Assembly (NCBI GenBank): GCA_009363875.1
Contig: CM018690.1
Span: forward strand, 34,167,445 to 34,231,444
DNA: 64,000 nucleotides
Origin: Mikania micrantha
Lineage: Eukaryota > Streptophyta > Magnoliopsida > Asterales > Asteraceae
Reading direction: 5' to 3'
In this document: positions 45,396 to 54,822 of the stretch, one piece after another
Position numbering within the stretch: position 1 is the stretch's first letter
Layout: each line of letters opens with the position of its first letter
Notes under the pieces: generated by a model
Databases searched by the model: none
What the model was told of the DNA's origin: nothing
Seen by the model: the letters and a program-made list of their open reading frames with translations, nothing else
Position numbers and translations under genes: made by a program

Positions 45396-45633
45396 CCCAT
45401 CGCGGTACGCGATGGGCACCCAATTGGGCCTTCGCGGTACGCGAAGCCTAGGCAGGAGAATTTGAATTCTCCGAAATCCATCGCGGTACGCGACGACCTA
45501 TCATCTTCCATCATCGCGGTACGCGGCGTGCTTCAGGAACCGAATGATTATTTTAATCATAGCGCTACGCGACGGTGCTTTTTGGTCAAACGTCGCGGTA
45601 CGCGACGACCCTTACACGCAAAAATCTTTATAA
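45396..45633 (+). promoter_or_regulatory. Predicted LTR A promoter with six GCG-GTA-CGC palindromes
   Basis: Palindromes are centred on GTA at 45405, 45437, 45486, 45519 and 45598, and on CTA at 45565. Arms around the centre are perfect for nine bases at the first (CCCATCGCG/CGCGATGGG), seven at the second (CTTCGCG/CGCGAAG) and seven at the last (CGTCGCG/CGCGACG). TATAA at 45629-45633 lies 22 bp past the last arm. Confidence 0.6.
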
Positions 45634-46870
45634 CCCCAAGAGTAATCATTCTGCTAACCTCTTCACCGATTTCTCTCGACTGAAACCTCTTGTCTCGACC
45701 ATTATCACTCTGCAAACCATATTCTAACCCCTGGGAAGCCATTATCATCACCTAGAGAGCACCATTGAAGCTTGTGGGGGCTTGGAGGTGGAGCTTGGGG
45801 CTAAACATCGACACCACCATCATCTTGCACGATTTGGAGCTACTGTGGAGACCATTCCAGAGCTGCTCAAGCCTATTTTAGTAATTTAAGAACCTTGGGA
45901 GGTAGTATCTACACTCAATCTAGCCTAAAATCTATTGAAATCACACATGCAAGCCATTTTGGTACATGCATCACCAAATCGAGTTCACACACGAAATTTT
46001 TGAATTTATGGAGCTGTTATTTGATGTTATTACCACTGATTTGATGATTATGGTGATTTTGACATGATTTTATGATTATTTGGTGATTTTAATACAAAAT
46101 GGATACTTTTGACTACATGCATGTATGATCTAAGCTTATTGGCATGATTATTGATATTGAAATGTTGTTACAAATTATATTTGAGATATTCTACATGGTT
46201 AGAATGAATGATTATGTCAAGAAATGGCCATTTGGGGATTATTGCTAAATATAGTAACTTTAATGTTACAAAGTATGTATTTTTGATGATATGGCCACAT
46301 TTGTATTTTATACCTTTAAGTTATGTTTAAAATGATGTTTAGAAGTTAATATAATGGTTATTGATGCATTAGGATGGTTAGAATAGCCAAAGGCATGATT
46401 TTGTGAATATTTCTAAATATAGAAACTTTTTGCTACAATGTTGCTAGTAATGATGAATTTGTTAAATGTTGTATGTTTAACATGCTTAGTTACATTAGTT
46501 ATGATGAAAATTGGTGATTTTATGACTTAATTGAATGATATGTGTGCATTTGTCAAGAGTTACTATAAATAGTAACTTTATTTTACAAGTTGGCGAATGG
46601 GAGCATGCTAGTCATAACGGATATGATTAAATGCCTATTTAGAACTACGATGATGATATTATGAGGAGATTTGCATCTAAACTTTGTGACATATGCTTAT
46701 CTTAGTAACTTTCTAATTATAGAAACTTTTACGCGCAAAACATGCTAAACTGACTATGTATAACTATGTGTTATGTGATAACATGCTCACTTAGGATAAA
46801 TATGCATGTTAGAATAATCGGATTATGATTTCTTACATGACTTGCCTAAATTGGAAACTTTCCTGAAATA

Positions 46871-46896
46871 GAAACTTACTATAAATAGTAAGTTTC
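46871..46896. repeat. Perfect AT-rich palindrome in LTR A
   Basis: Arms GAAACTTACTAT and ATAGTAAGTTTC around a two-base AA centre. Related motifs recur through this LTR (about 46250, 46425, 46565, 46720) and in copies 1, 2 and 4. Confidence 0.85.
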
Positions 46897-46983
46897 CTCA
46901 CGAAAGTGACTTTGGTATCCGTACACATCACACGACACTAAACCGCACATCACATGATCACATGATCCAAGAACCGTCACCAA

Positions 46984-47040
46984 CGGGTCGTTAGGTCAAA
47001 CACGGTCAACACGGTCAAACACGGTCAACACGACCCACAT
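46984..47040 (-). promoter_or_regulatory. W-box (TTGACC) array
   Basis: Five GGTCAA hexamers in 57 bp, four of them at 10-12 bp spacing within ACACGGTCAA units. GGTCAA is the complement of the WRKY core TTGACC. Diverged versions are in copies 1, 2 and 4 of LTR A. Confidence 0.5.
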
Positions 47041-49078
47041 AACAACTTGGAGTTGTTAGACACGAACACGGTCCTGTGAGGCTCACATGTATGCAAACAC
47101 AAACTTACAACACCTATGTGATATAGGTGACTACTAGCCGGCAAGCTACACGATTTCTGTTGAGAACACATTATGCAAACTCAGGTGAGTTTACAGCCCC
47201 ACTTTTACTCTTTAACGGTTTTGCTAAACTTATGGGGTGAGAATTACATTGCAACTATTTTAGATATATGACTGGTATGTTGTGAAAATCATTTTCGAGT
47301 GTAACTATTATCGCTTAAAGTCCTCACTTATCCTTACCGTTAGTTGTATAACAAACGAGTCGTAATTACGTAGTACAACTGGGTTTGACTAACCCCACTC
47401 GGCACCAATGTTGACTGGAGGTCATAACGAGCGTACATTCGATGTGCTGGCGGGTTCAGCGATGACCCGCGGAGGCAAACGGAAACAGTCTAGTTTCGGT
47501 AAGATGAACTGACACACTCCACGGATCGTAGATCCACAACTAAACTTAACATGCCCAGTATATGTCTGTTTACTTTTCAGTCTGTCTAAACCTGTGAACT
47601 CACCAACTTTTTAGTTGACACTTTTCGCATTAATTTCTCAGGTAACTGACGGAGCACACGCTAGGACACTCAGGAGGTCTTGAAGAAGAGTCACATGCAT
47701 TAGTCTCTTGATCTAGGCTTGTGTGCATTAATTTCTTTTGAAACATTTCAAACAATGTAGTGTTTAAAACAATTTACTTTCCGCTGTATACTTTATTCCG
47801 CTGCTTTAGTTATAAAATATTTCCGCTGCTTTACTCTGAAAACATGTTTGTTTTACAACAATGTGTGATTGTATAACTCATATAGAGTCGTTCTATATGA
47901 CCATGAGCTGTGATCCTGGCCACGTCACACCCACGTGGACTGACACCACGAGTGGGAATTTGGGGGGTGTGACAAAGCTCGCTAGAAAAAAGCTCGAAAA
48001 AGCCCGGCTCGAAAAAAGCTCGTTAAAAACGAGCCGAGTCGGAGCCAGGGTTGGCTCGGCTCGAGCTCGGCTCATGGCTCGACTCGTTGGCTCGGCTCGA
48101 TTTTTAATATATATATATATATATATTAAATTATATACACACACATATATATTATATTACACACATACATATATATTATACATAATATATATACAATATT
48201 TATACACATATTTATATAAATATACATATTATGTATAATATATATGTATGTATGTATATACATGTATAATATAAATGTATATATTATATTTTATATATAA
48301 TTATATATACACATATATATTGGATTTTATATATATTAGATTTAATATATTAGATTATATATATATATAAAGTGGAGGAAAAAACACGCAAAAAAAAACG
48401 AGCCAGCTCGTGAGCTGGCTCGTGGCTCGAGGTTTTTTACGAGCCAAGCTGGAGCCAGGATTTTCGGCTCGAAAAAATTTCGGCTCGGCTCGACTCGAAA
48501 ACTCACGAGCCGAGCTGGAGCTAGGCCTGACTCGGCTCGGCTCGGCTCGACTCGATTACAGCCCTAGTATATGATACGCCAAATCAGCTCTGTGATACGC
48601 TAATACCATACGCCAAGGCTGGCATATCATACGCCGGGGGTGGAGTATGATACGCTGGTCAAGGTCAAACCTTGGGTTTTTTGACTTGGGATTGATTCGA
48701 GGGTAAATGGGGTGAACTTATTTGATCAAAATTGACTATTTTGGTCATGTTTGCTCGTAGGAGCGAACAAGAGGACTTACTTAGTTCTTATGAACTAATG
48801 GTGAATATATATGTGGTGTTTTCAGGTGAACGGAAAGGGTAATGGCACACGTAATCGGGTTTTTCATGGATGATCGGATCGAACATGTTATCATTGAAAC
48901 CCAATAACTTTTGTAAATTGTTGTTTATGTTGTAATTGGGTTTTTGAATGTAGAATTAACCTAACTATATGTGTTTTGGTAAAACGTTGGGTTATTTTGG
49001 GTGATTAAAATGGATGTTTATTTTGAAAAATCTGGGACCTAATTATAATTGTTGTTTTAAAACACATGTCATGCGTGT

Positions 49079-49740
49079 GTGGGTTTTGGAAACATTTATG
49101 TTGAAAAATCTGTATCTTCCATGCGTTCAATCCTTCAAAAATCTTCTTCCGGATCTCAATTATTGGCTCATGATTGGCTAAGATGGCTTCCTATCAAAAT
49201 AAACATTTTCTGCTGGAGACTGGTTAGGAACAGGCTGCCAACGATGAAGAATCTTGCTGTCCGTGGTGTCTTGGGCAGCAACCATTTATGCCATCTTTGT
49301 AAAACTCTTGAGGAGGATCTCGACCACCTGTTGTTATCTTGTGAATTTGCAAATCAAGTATGGAGTTTCATCTCTTCTTGGTGTAAGATCAACCCCATAT
49401 ACGTTTTCTGCATAAATGATTTATTAAATATTCACTTAACGGCTTCCAAGGATAAAAAGAAAAGGAAAATTATCCGTACAATCATAATCTCGGCCTTATG
49501 GTGCATTTGGAAAACACGTAATGAAGCTGCATTTGGAAACAAAGAGGCAGCTCTTTCAAAGGTTTGTCAAGATATCAAAGCACTTTCTTTCTCTTGGATC
49601 AAGTATAGATCGGGGTTAAGGAACATTAAATGGAGTGATTTGTGTAGTTTTGTCATATAGTTTCTTTGTATCTGTGTTTTGTTGTTGTTGCTAGCTTCTT
49701 GCTAGTTTTTGTTTTGTTATGAAATGAGCCTTTCAAAAAA
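49079..49740 (+). pseudogene. 5'-truncated L1-type LINE, zf-RVT end of ORF2
   Basis: A 193-residue open frame matches the plant LINE zf-RVT domain: WLPIKINIFCWRLVRNRLPTMKNL, then the zinc-binding CHLCKTLEEDLDHLLLSCEFA..VW and LWCIWKTRNEAAF. This is the C-terminal tail of L1 reverse transcriptase ORF2. After the stop at 49660, a short 3' UTR with TTGTTGTTG ends in a nine-A tail at about 49732-49740. The endonuclease and reverse transcriptase are absent, so it is a dead-on-arrival copy. It abuts LTR E. Confidence 0.88.
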
Positions 49741-49945
49741 AAACATTTCTGATTTGTGCTACATGCTCTTTAGTGAAACTTTATGAGAATATTAATTGTT
49801 TTACTTGCAGTTGCTGTAAAAAAATGTATATATATGCACATAAATATACACGCTACTCTTTTTGAAACATTTATGTTAATAAATATCAAACATTAACATT
49901 TCTGATTTGTGTTACATGCAAACTAATGGGTTATCTAGTTTTTTC

Positions 49946-50418
49946 CATGGTTGTAGAAGTCACTAGGCGCTAGTCGGGCTGCGAGGAACCGCCTAGGGAT
50001 TAATGAGGATTAATCGGCGCTAGGCGGATTAGAATTTTTATATGTAATTTTACAAATATATATTATATACACACATTAATATTAATAATTTAATAAAATA
50101 CTTCAAATAATTTAAAAAATAAACTTAAATATACTACATAAAGTACTTCAAAGTGCAAACTTAAACACTGTGTTCAAAGTTTAGAGATGAATTTCGATGT
50201 TTAACTGGCTGGATTCGATGTTTCAGAGACATAATGATTTTGGTTGAGAAATGTTTAAATAATCATGAAATTGGTCCTTTTTTACCAGAAAAAAAGTCAA
50301 AAAAAAATTAAAAATCTGACTAGGCCGCCTAGCACCGTCTAGCGCCTAGGGCCTAGGCCAAAATCGAGACAGTTGATGGGCGCCTAGGCGGCCGCCTATA
50401 CCGATTTTTACAACCATG
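49946..50418. mobile_element. hAT-like MITE, CCTAGGCG-rich
   Basis: Ends CATGGTTGTAGAAG and TTTTTACAACCATG are inverted copies; the 8-bp duplication gttttttc is exact (49938-49945, 50419-50426). Subterminal GCGCTAGGCGG/CCGCCTAG repeats pair across the element. 473 bp, non-coding. Confidence 0.88.
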
Positions 50419-50625
50419 GTTTTTTCAACTTTTTTTAACGGCTTGGTACAACGACATTTAAGGCGGGATTATCTCCCTATTGGGCTACCTTGTATTTTAG
50501 ATGCATTAAATCATTTAAAATTGTTTCAACTTCTAAAGCATAGTTGATAGAGCCATTGATTTACATCAGTTTGACTAATTCATTGCCTAATTGTTTTATT
50601 GGCTTGGTTTTTCTATTGTTTTTAT

Positions 50626-51437
50626 CAATTTTTTAAAACCGAACCGGATGTCGAACCGGTTTCTTTACCGGTCAGCGGTCGGACCGGATTTAAAAACCGG
50701 ATAATATTATGAATATTATATACTATATTTATAATATATATGATATATTTGTATTAAATATATATTACATATAAACATATTTATATATTCATATATAAGT
50801 TTTTATTTGTTGGACGACATATATTAAATGTACATATATATCTAGCTTTACACGTTACCAGCTTGGCAGCTTCTCAACTTTTCCAGTTTTCCAGGTTATC
50901 TTTCTAAAAACACACTCTTTCTAAAAAAGTTAAAACCCTTGGCTCTTATCATACTTCGTCACTCGGTTCGCCGCCGTAGTTCGCGTCACCCACCGCCGCA
51001 CCAGTCGTTGCGCCACTCATTTCTTATCATAATCCGTCACTCACCGCCGCATCAGTCGACGCACCAATCAGTTCTGATCTTGCTCCGCCACCCACCGCCG
51101 AACCAATCGGAATTGATCTCGCCCCATCACCCACCGCCGCACCAACCGGATCTGCTCTCGTCCCGCCGCACCAAACGGAGCTGCTGACTCCCAGTCGACC
51201 ATAACAACCGCCGCACCAACCGATCTGTTCATCACTTTTGTTGCCGGATCTTCGAGTGTGTTGATTTAAGATCATTTGAACCAGATCCCGGTCGAATCTC
51301 CGGTTTACCGATCGGCCCACCGGCTTTCGGTCAAACCGGCCGGTTCCTTCCAAAACGATTCTCAACACATAACCGGACCGCCAGAGATAACGAATCCCGG
51401 TCCGACCGGCCGGTCCGGTCTGGGTTTGAAAACATTG
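50626..51437. mobile_element. hAT-like element, CCGGTC-rich, with proline-type tandem core
   Basis: Ends CAATTTTTTAAAACCGAACC and GGTCTGGGTTTGAAAACATTG are inverted; exact duplication gtttttat (50618-50625, 51438-51445). The core (about 50960-51230) repeats CACCCACCGCCGCACCA units, giving ORFs of His/Pro/Ser repeats on both strands that are not credible proteins. A fragment of the same family is at 61196. Confidence 0.82.
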
Positions 51438-51549
51438 GTTTTTATTTATTTTTCCTGAATCTGAATTTTAACAGTAAAATTCGTTGTAATGTTAAAAATG
51501 AAATACACTTAAAGGTAGACGTTATAGAATTCTATTAAAATGTTGATCA

Positions 51550-52785
51550 GTTGCAACCAAGTAACAACAACCTACCCAGTTAAATTCCACTTTGAGTAGG
51601 GTCTGAGTAAAGGATGAAGACACACCTTACTCCTACTTAGAAAATAGGATAGAGAGACTGTTTCATGTGAGTCTTCCGACTCAAAACTACTCCTTTTAAA
51701 AACTTTTATAAACGTTATAAAAACTTTATTTATAGAGGTATATATACGTTTATGGTTTCTTTCTTTATTTTTTATTTTGTTTATTTTTTTTTATTTTTTG
51801 CATACATCTTGCTTCCAACACATCCCAAGCAAAGCAACGCAAACAAGCAAGCAAACTGCTGCCTTAGTGCGAATCAGATCAAATAATAAGTAATAGACAT
51901 ATCCATGAATCATAATCTAGTGAACTAAACAAATAAACTCAAGGCCATATAGTTTTTAAGTAACCGCACTTCCTCCCATCCCACAACAAAACATATGACC
52001 GAGAAGCATATGAGCACTAAGCAAGAAAACATACATTTCGAGGCAACAAACATGCCATCATATCATACACCCTTACTATATACCAAAGGGGGATCTCCTA
52101 CATCTAAACCACACCTAGAACTTTGGATCTTTACTCCTATATTCTCCAAACTCATCTATCTATCCCTCACATTTATTCTACACCTCCACCAACTCCTATT
52201 ACTGACCGTGTCCTCAGAGAGGTGCAACTCTGTCAGATGTTATCGGATCTGCTCATCCCATGACAACCTCGGTCGACCTCTTCACCTTTTTTCCCTCCAC
52301 CGTAAGGGTCTCTATCCGTCATACAGGTGCCGAGTGGTTTCTTTTCTTCACATGCCCGAACCATCTCAATCTTCTTTCCCTTACTTTGTCTGAAATATTT
52401 GCTACCCCTATTCTTTCCCTGAAGACCTCATTACGTATCCGATCAAGCCTTGTGTGGCCACACATCCATCTTTGCATCCTCATCTCTGTCATCTCCAGCT
52501 TTCGTGCCTAGGTCTTTTTAATCAGCCAACAATCTGTTCCGTATATCATGGCTGGCCTAATCGCCGCTCTATAAAATTTTCCTTTTAGATTTTTTGGGAA
52601 TCTCTTGTCATGTAAGAGGCTAGTTGCTGCTCTCCACTTATTCGAGCATGCCTAAACTTGGTGAGAGACGTCGCTATCAATGTCTCCATCGCTTTGTAGA
52701 AACGATCAAATATTAAAAAAAATGATTCTTCCTTTATTTGGTGTGCTTTTCTAATAGAAAAACTCACAAGATAAACCTTTTCAAG
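51550..52785 (-). mobile_element. RTE-clade LINE, 5'-truncated (minus strand)
   Basis: Minus-strand translation in pieces gives the conserved RTE C-terminus. LKGKFYRAAI..AMIYGTDCW (about 52600-52530) is followed by EMRMQRWMCGHTRLDRIRNE, then GVANISDKVRERRLRWFGHVKKR, ending at a stop near 52320. The 3' UTR runs leftwards to the typical RTE tail, GAGTCGGAAGACTC, CAGTCTCTCTATCC, CAGACCCTACTC, then TTGTTGTTAC (about 51690-51552). Reading frames are broken by stops and shifts (for example KKT-stop near 52514). Endonuclease and most of the reverse transcriptase are missing. Confidence 0.85.
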
Positions 52786-52843
52786 TCAACTTTCCCTGAC
52801 TACACACTGAATATCTAAAATACAAAAGATAGCATTTACTTTA

Positions 52844-53001
52844 TTTATTTTTTATTTATTTTTTAAACAACAACACCAAAAATTCTCTAGGATAAAACTA
52901 ACTGTAGATTATCTACGATAATATTCTCACTCCCAAGACTCGAACCTACAATCTTGTGATTGAGTGAGAACACTTTATCACTACACCCAAACCCTCCATA
53001 T
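52844..53001 (-). mobile_element. tRNA-derived SINE (minus strand)
   Basis: The minus strand begins GGGTTTGGGTGTAGTGATAAAG (A box) and has GTAGGTTCGAGTCTTGG (B box). The plus-strand left end is a TTTATTTATTTTTT tract. Possible duplication gcatttacttta (52832-52843) against gcatgtaattta (53002-53013), 10/12. Confidence 0.7.
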
Positions 53002-53184
53002 GCATGTAATTTATAGGTGGAAAAAGCCACGCTTGGCACATAGGCAACAACACACATCTGTCACGTGTATTACCAGTTAGTCAATTGCATTACATGTTTA
53101 CAGTATAGTCATAGATGAACAATTTGTGAAATAAAACGTTCAATAGTTCTGACATCAAATTTCAACGAATACCATACCTATGTT

Positions 53185-54442
53185 CAGTGGCGGAGCTTAG
53201 ACTAAATCGTAGGGGGGGCGAAACTTTGCAACATTTAAAATTTTTTTTCTCAAACGGCCTAACGCTAGCAGTTAAATGTTCGGGTTGGCGATTCGGGTCC
53301 GGGTCGAGTCGGGTCAAACAATAAAAAGTAGATTTTTTTCCCTTTCCCCATTATATACCAAGAATCCAACACTAAATTTATACCAATAATCTGTAAAAAA
53401 ATTGAGAAAAACCCAAAACCCTAAATGTTTATATTCATTAACAAAATAATAATAAACATCAATTAAACTACTCAAATACTTAATCAAAGCAAGTAACAAC
53501 AAAGCAATTAAACTACTCGAATTTATTGCCTGGTTCAGTGGTTCACGCAAGAAGGCAGAAGTCAATCGCTGGAAGCAGGGCCGTAGGTGGCAGCTAGGTG
53601 GCGCAGGGAGGCAGGACCGCAGGCGGGCGCCGGGGTGTGGGGGCCGGGGCTGCAGTGCACGACGGTGCAGCCGGTGCTGCTAGTGGCTGGTCGGGTGAGA
53701 CGGCGAGTGGAGACAATTTGAACAAAAATCAAAACCCTAAAATCTAAATGTTTAAATTCACTAACAAAGTAACAATAAACAACAATTAAACTACTCAAAA
53801 ACTTAATCAAAGCAAGTAACAACAAGTAGGAAGAGGTGAGAGGCCGAATTTATTACTGGTTCACGCAAGAAGGAACAAGCTGAAGTAGGGCCGCAGGCGG
53901 CCGGACGACGCAGGTCAGCAGGGAGGCAGGGCCGCAGGTCGGCAGGGAAGCAGGGCCGCAGGTGCTCGGCGGTGCTGTTGGTGGCCCGTGGCTGGCCGGC
54001 TTGGGTCTGGGCGCAGGGAAAGGTCGGGCGACGGCAGCAACAAGAAGCAGTGAGATTCGGGAGTTTTTTTTTCTTCTTTTCTTGTCCGACTAGGCTACTA
54101 CAAATGGTGAATTGGGTTCAAAGAATTAAAGTGTCAATTGGGTTGGGCTTGAATTAACAGTTGGGCTTAAATGCTTGTATACTATTAATTAAGTTAAATC
54201 AAAAAATAAATTAAGTTAATAGTTAATACTTAATTAATTAATTTGATTTTATATGTTTATAAATTATTTAAATTTTTTTAATATTTTTTTAGGGGGGGCG
54301 AACATAGGGTATATTTTTTTTTCCAGGGGGCGAAATAAACATTTTTTAAAAGTTTTACACTACGAATCGGAAAATGTACACTACTAAGCGAAAAAACAGG
54401 GGGGACGGTCGCCCCCCTCAGCCCTAACAAACCTGCGCCCTG
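53185..54442. mobile_element. hAT (Tip100-like) element with internal duplication
   Basis: Starts CAGTGGCGGAGCTTAGAC and ends AACCTGCGCCCTG; exact duplication cctatgtt (53177-53184, 54443-54450). About 53400-53700 and 53730-54000 are diverged direct repeats: AAACCCTAAATGTTTA, then AATTAAACTACTC, then GGTTCACGCAAGAAGG and a GCAGGGCCGCAGG-rich tract. Same terminal family as 8305-9242. ORFs in the GC-rich part are repeat-derived. Confidence 0.88.
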
Positions 54443-54450
54443 CCTATGTT

Positions 54451-54767
54451 AAAACTATATAATTAACTAAACATATATAAAATTAAGGGGAAATCCTTAA
54501 AAATAAACTACAAAAATGGGTGTTACGCTTTTGTAAATCCAACAACCGTCTCTTATCTCGCTTATTAGGTTTACGTGTCACTCCTTCGTTTTCAGGGTTT
54601 TGCAACTATTAATTTTTTGCGAAGTCATAGATTAACACAAATTATGTAAAAATATAGTTATTTTGTGGAGTAAATGAAAGGGTTTAGAGTAGAAGAAACC
54701 AAGTAAATTGTGAAAAGGATTTATATATAAAATTTCTCAAGTTGTTCGCGCACATTTTCAAATATTG
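54451..54767. other. Intergenic, no gene recognised
   Basis: AT-rich spacer between the hAT element and the retroposon nest. Confidence 0.5.
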
Positions 54768-54822
54768 GTGCCTATGCCCGTATAACACCCCATTTGCGGT
54801 GCACACATATAATGTATATATG

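Larger units (their letters stand above)
45050..47974 (+). mobile_element. Solo LTR, family A copy 3
   Basis: TGTGACACCTCGCAAATTCC to GGAATTTGGGGGGTGTGACA, duplication aagct (45045-45049, 47975-47979), 2925 bp. This copy has the best-preserved palindrome array (45396-45607) directly before TTTATAACCCC (TATA at 45629). It also has an AT palindrome with perfect 12-base arms (46871-46896), a GGTCAA array (46984-47040) and TTCCGCTGC repeats (47778-47832). Confidence 0.93.
45005..48566. mobile_element. hAT-like MITE of the GCTCG family, split by LTR A
   Basis: TIRs TAGGGCTGTTC and ATTACAGCCCTA, with 8-bp duplications gtatataa (44997-45004) and gtatatga (48567-48574). Arms are packed with GGCTCG/CGAGCC repeats able to fold back; the centre is (AT)n. 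Pre-insertion length is about 630 bp. Same family as 9-4272. Confidence 0.85.
42761..49070 (+). mobile_element. Probable solo LTR, family E, split by a MITE; 3' end unresolved
   Basis: Starts TGTAACGACCCATTTTGG, a common gypsy LTR start. Removing the MITE/LTR block 45005-48566 leaves about 2.7 kb of continuous sequence repeating GTGAATAGGTG..TGACTTGGTGTTGGTCAATAA (about 44100-44300). ATACGCC motifs lie on both sides of the MITE. No clean TG..CA 3' end or matching 5-bp duplication was found before the LINE fragment at 49079, so it may be truncated. Confidence 0.55.
26419..49818 (+). repeat. Duplicate of the PPR locus, expanded by nested insertions
   Basis: The collinear pieces are 26419-26485 (source 16058-16125), 28014-28032 plus 28391-28652 (source about 16227-16512), 34317-34641 (about 16503-16827), 40321-42620 (about 16823-19130) and 49766-49818 (about 19528-19578). 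Everything between them is transposon-derived. The block has grown from 3.5 kb to about 23.4 kb. The expansin next to the source is not present after the copy. Confidence 0.85.

Noticed and set aside
36729..47974. LTR A copies 2 and 3 as the two LTRs of one element
   Set aside because: Each has its own exact 5-bp duplication (aacta and aagct) and PPR pseudogene sequence lies between, so they are separate solo LTRs.
47861..48238. 125-residue ORF
   Set aside because: It crosses the boundary between LTR A and the GCTCG MITE and its end is encoded by a TATACA microsatellite.
50939..51187. His/Pro/Ser-repeat ORF
   Set aside because: Produced by tandem CCACCGCCGCACC units inside a hAT-like element; open on both strands because of periodicity, not selection.
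51995..52393. Plus-strand ORFs at 51995-52511
   Set aside because: The minus strand here encodes the conserved RTE-LINE C-terminus, so the plus-strand ORFs are shadows.
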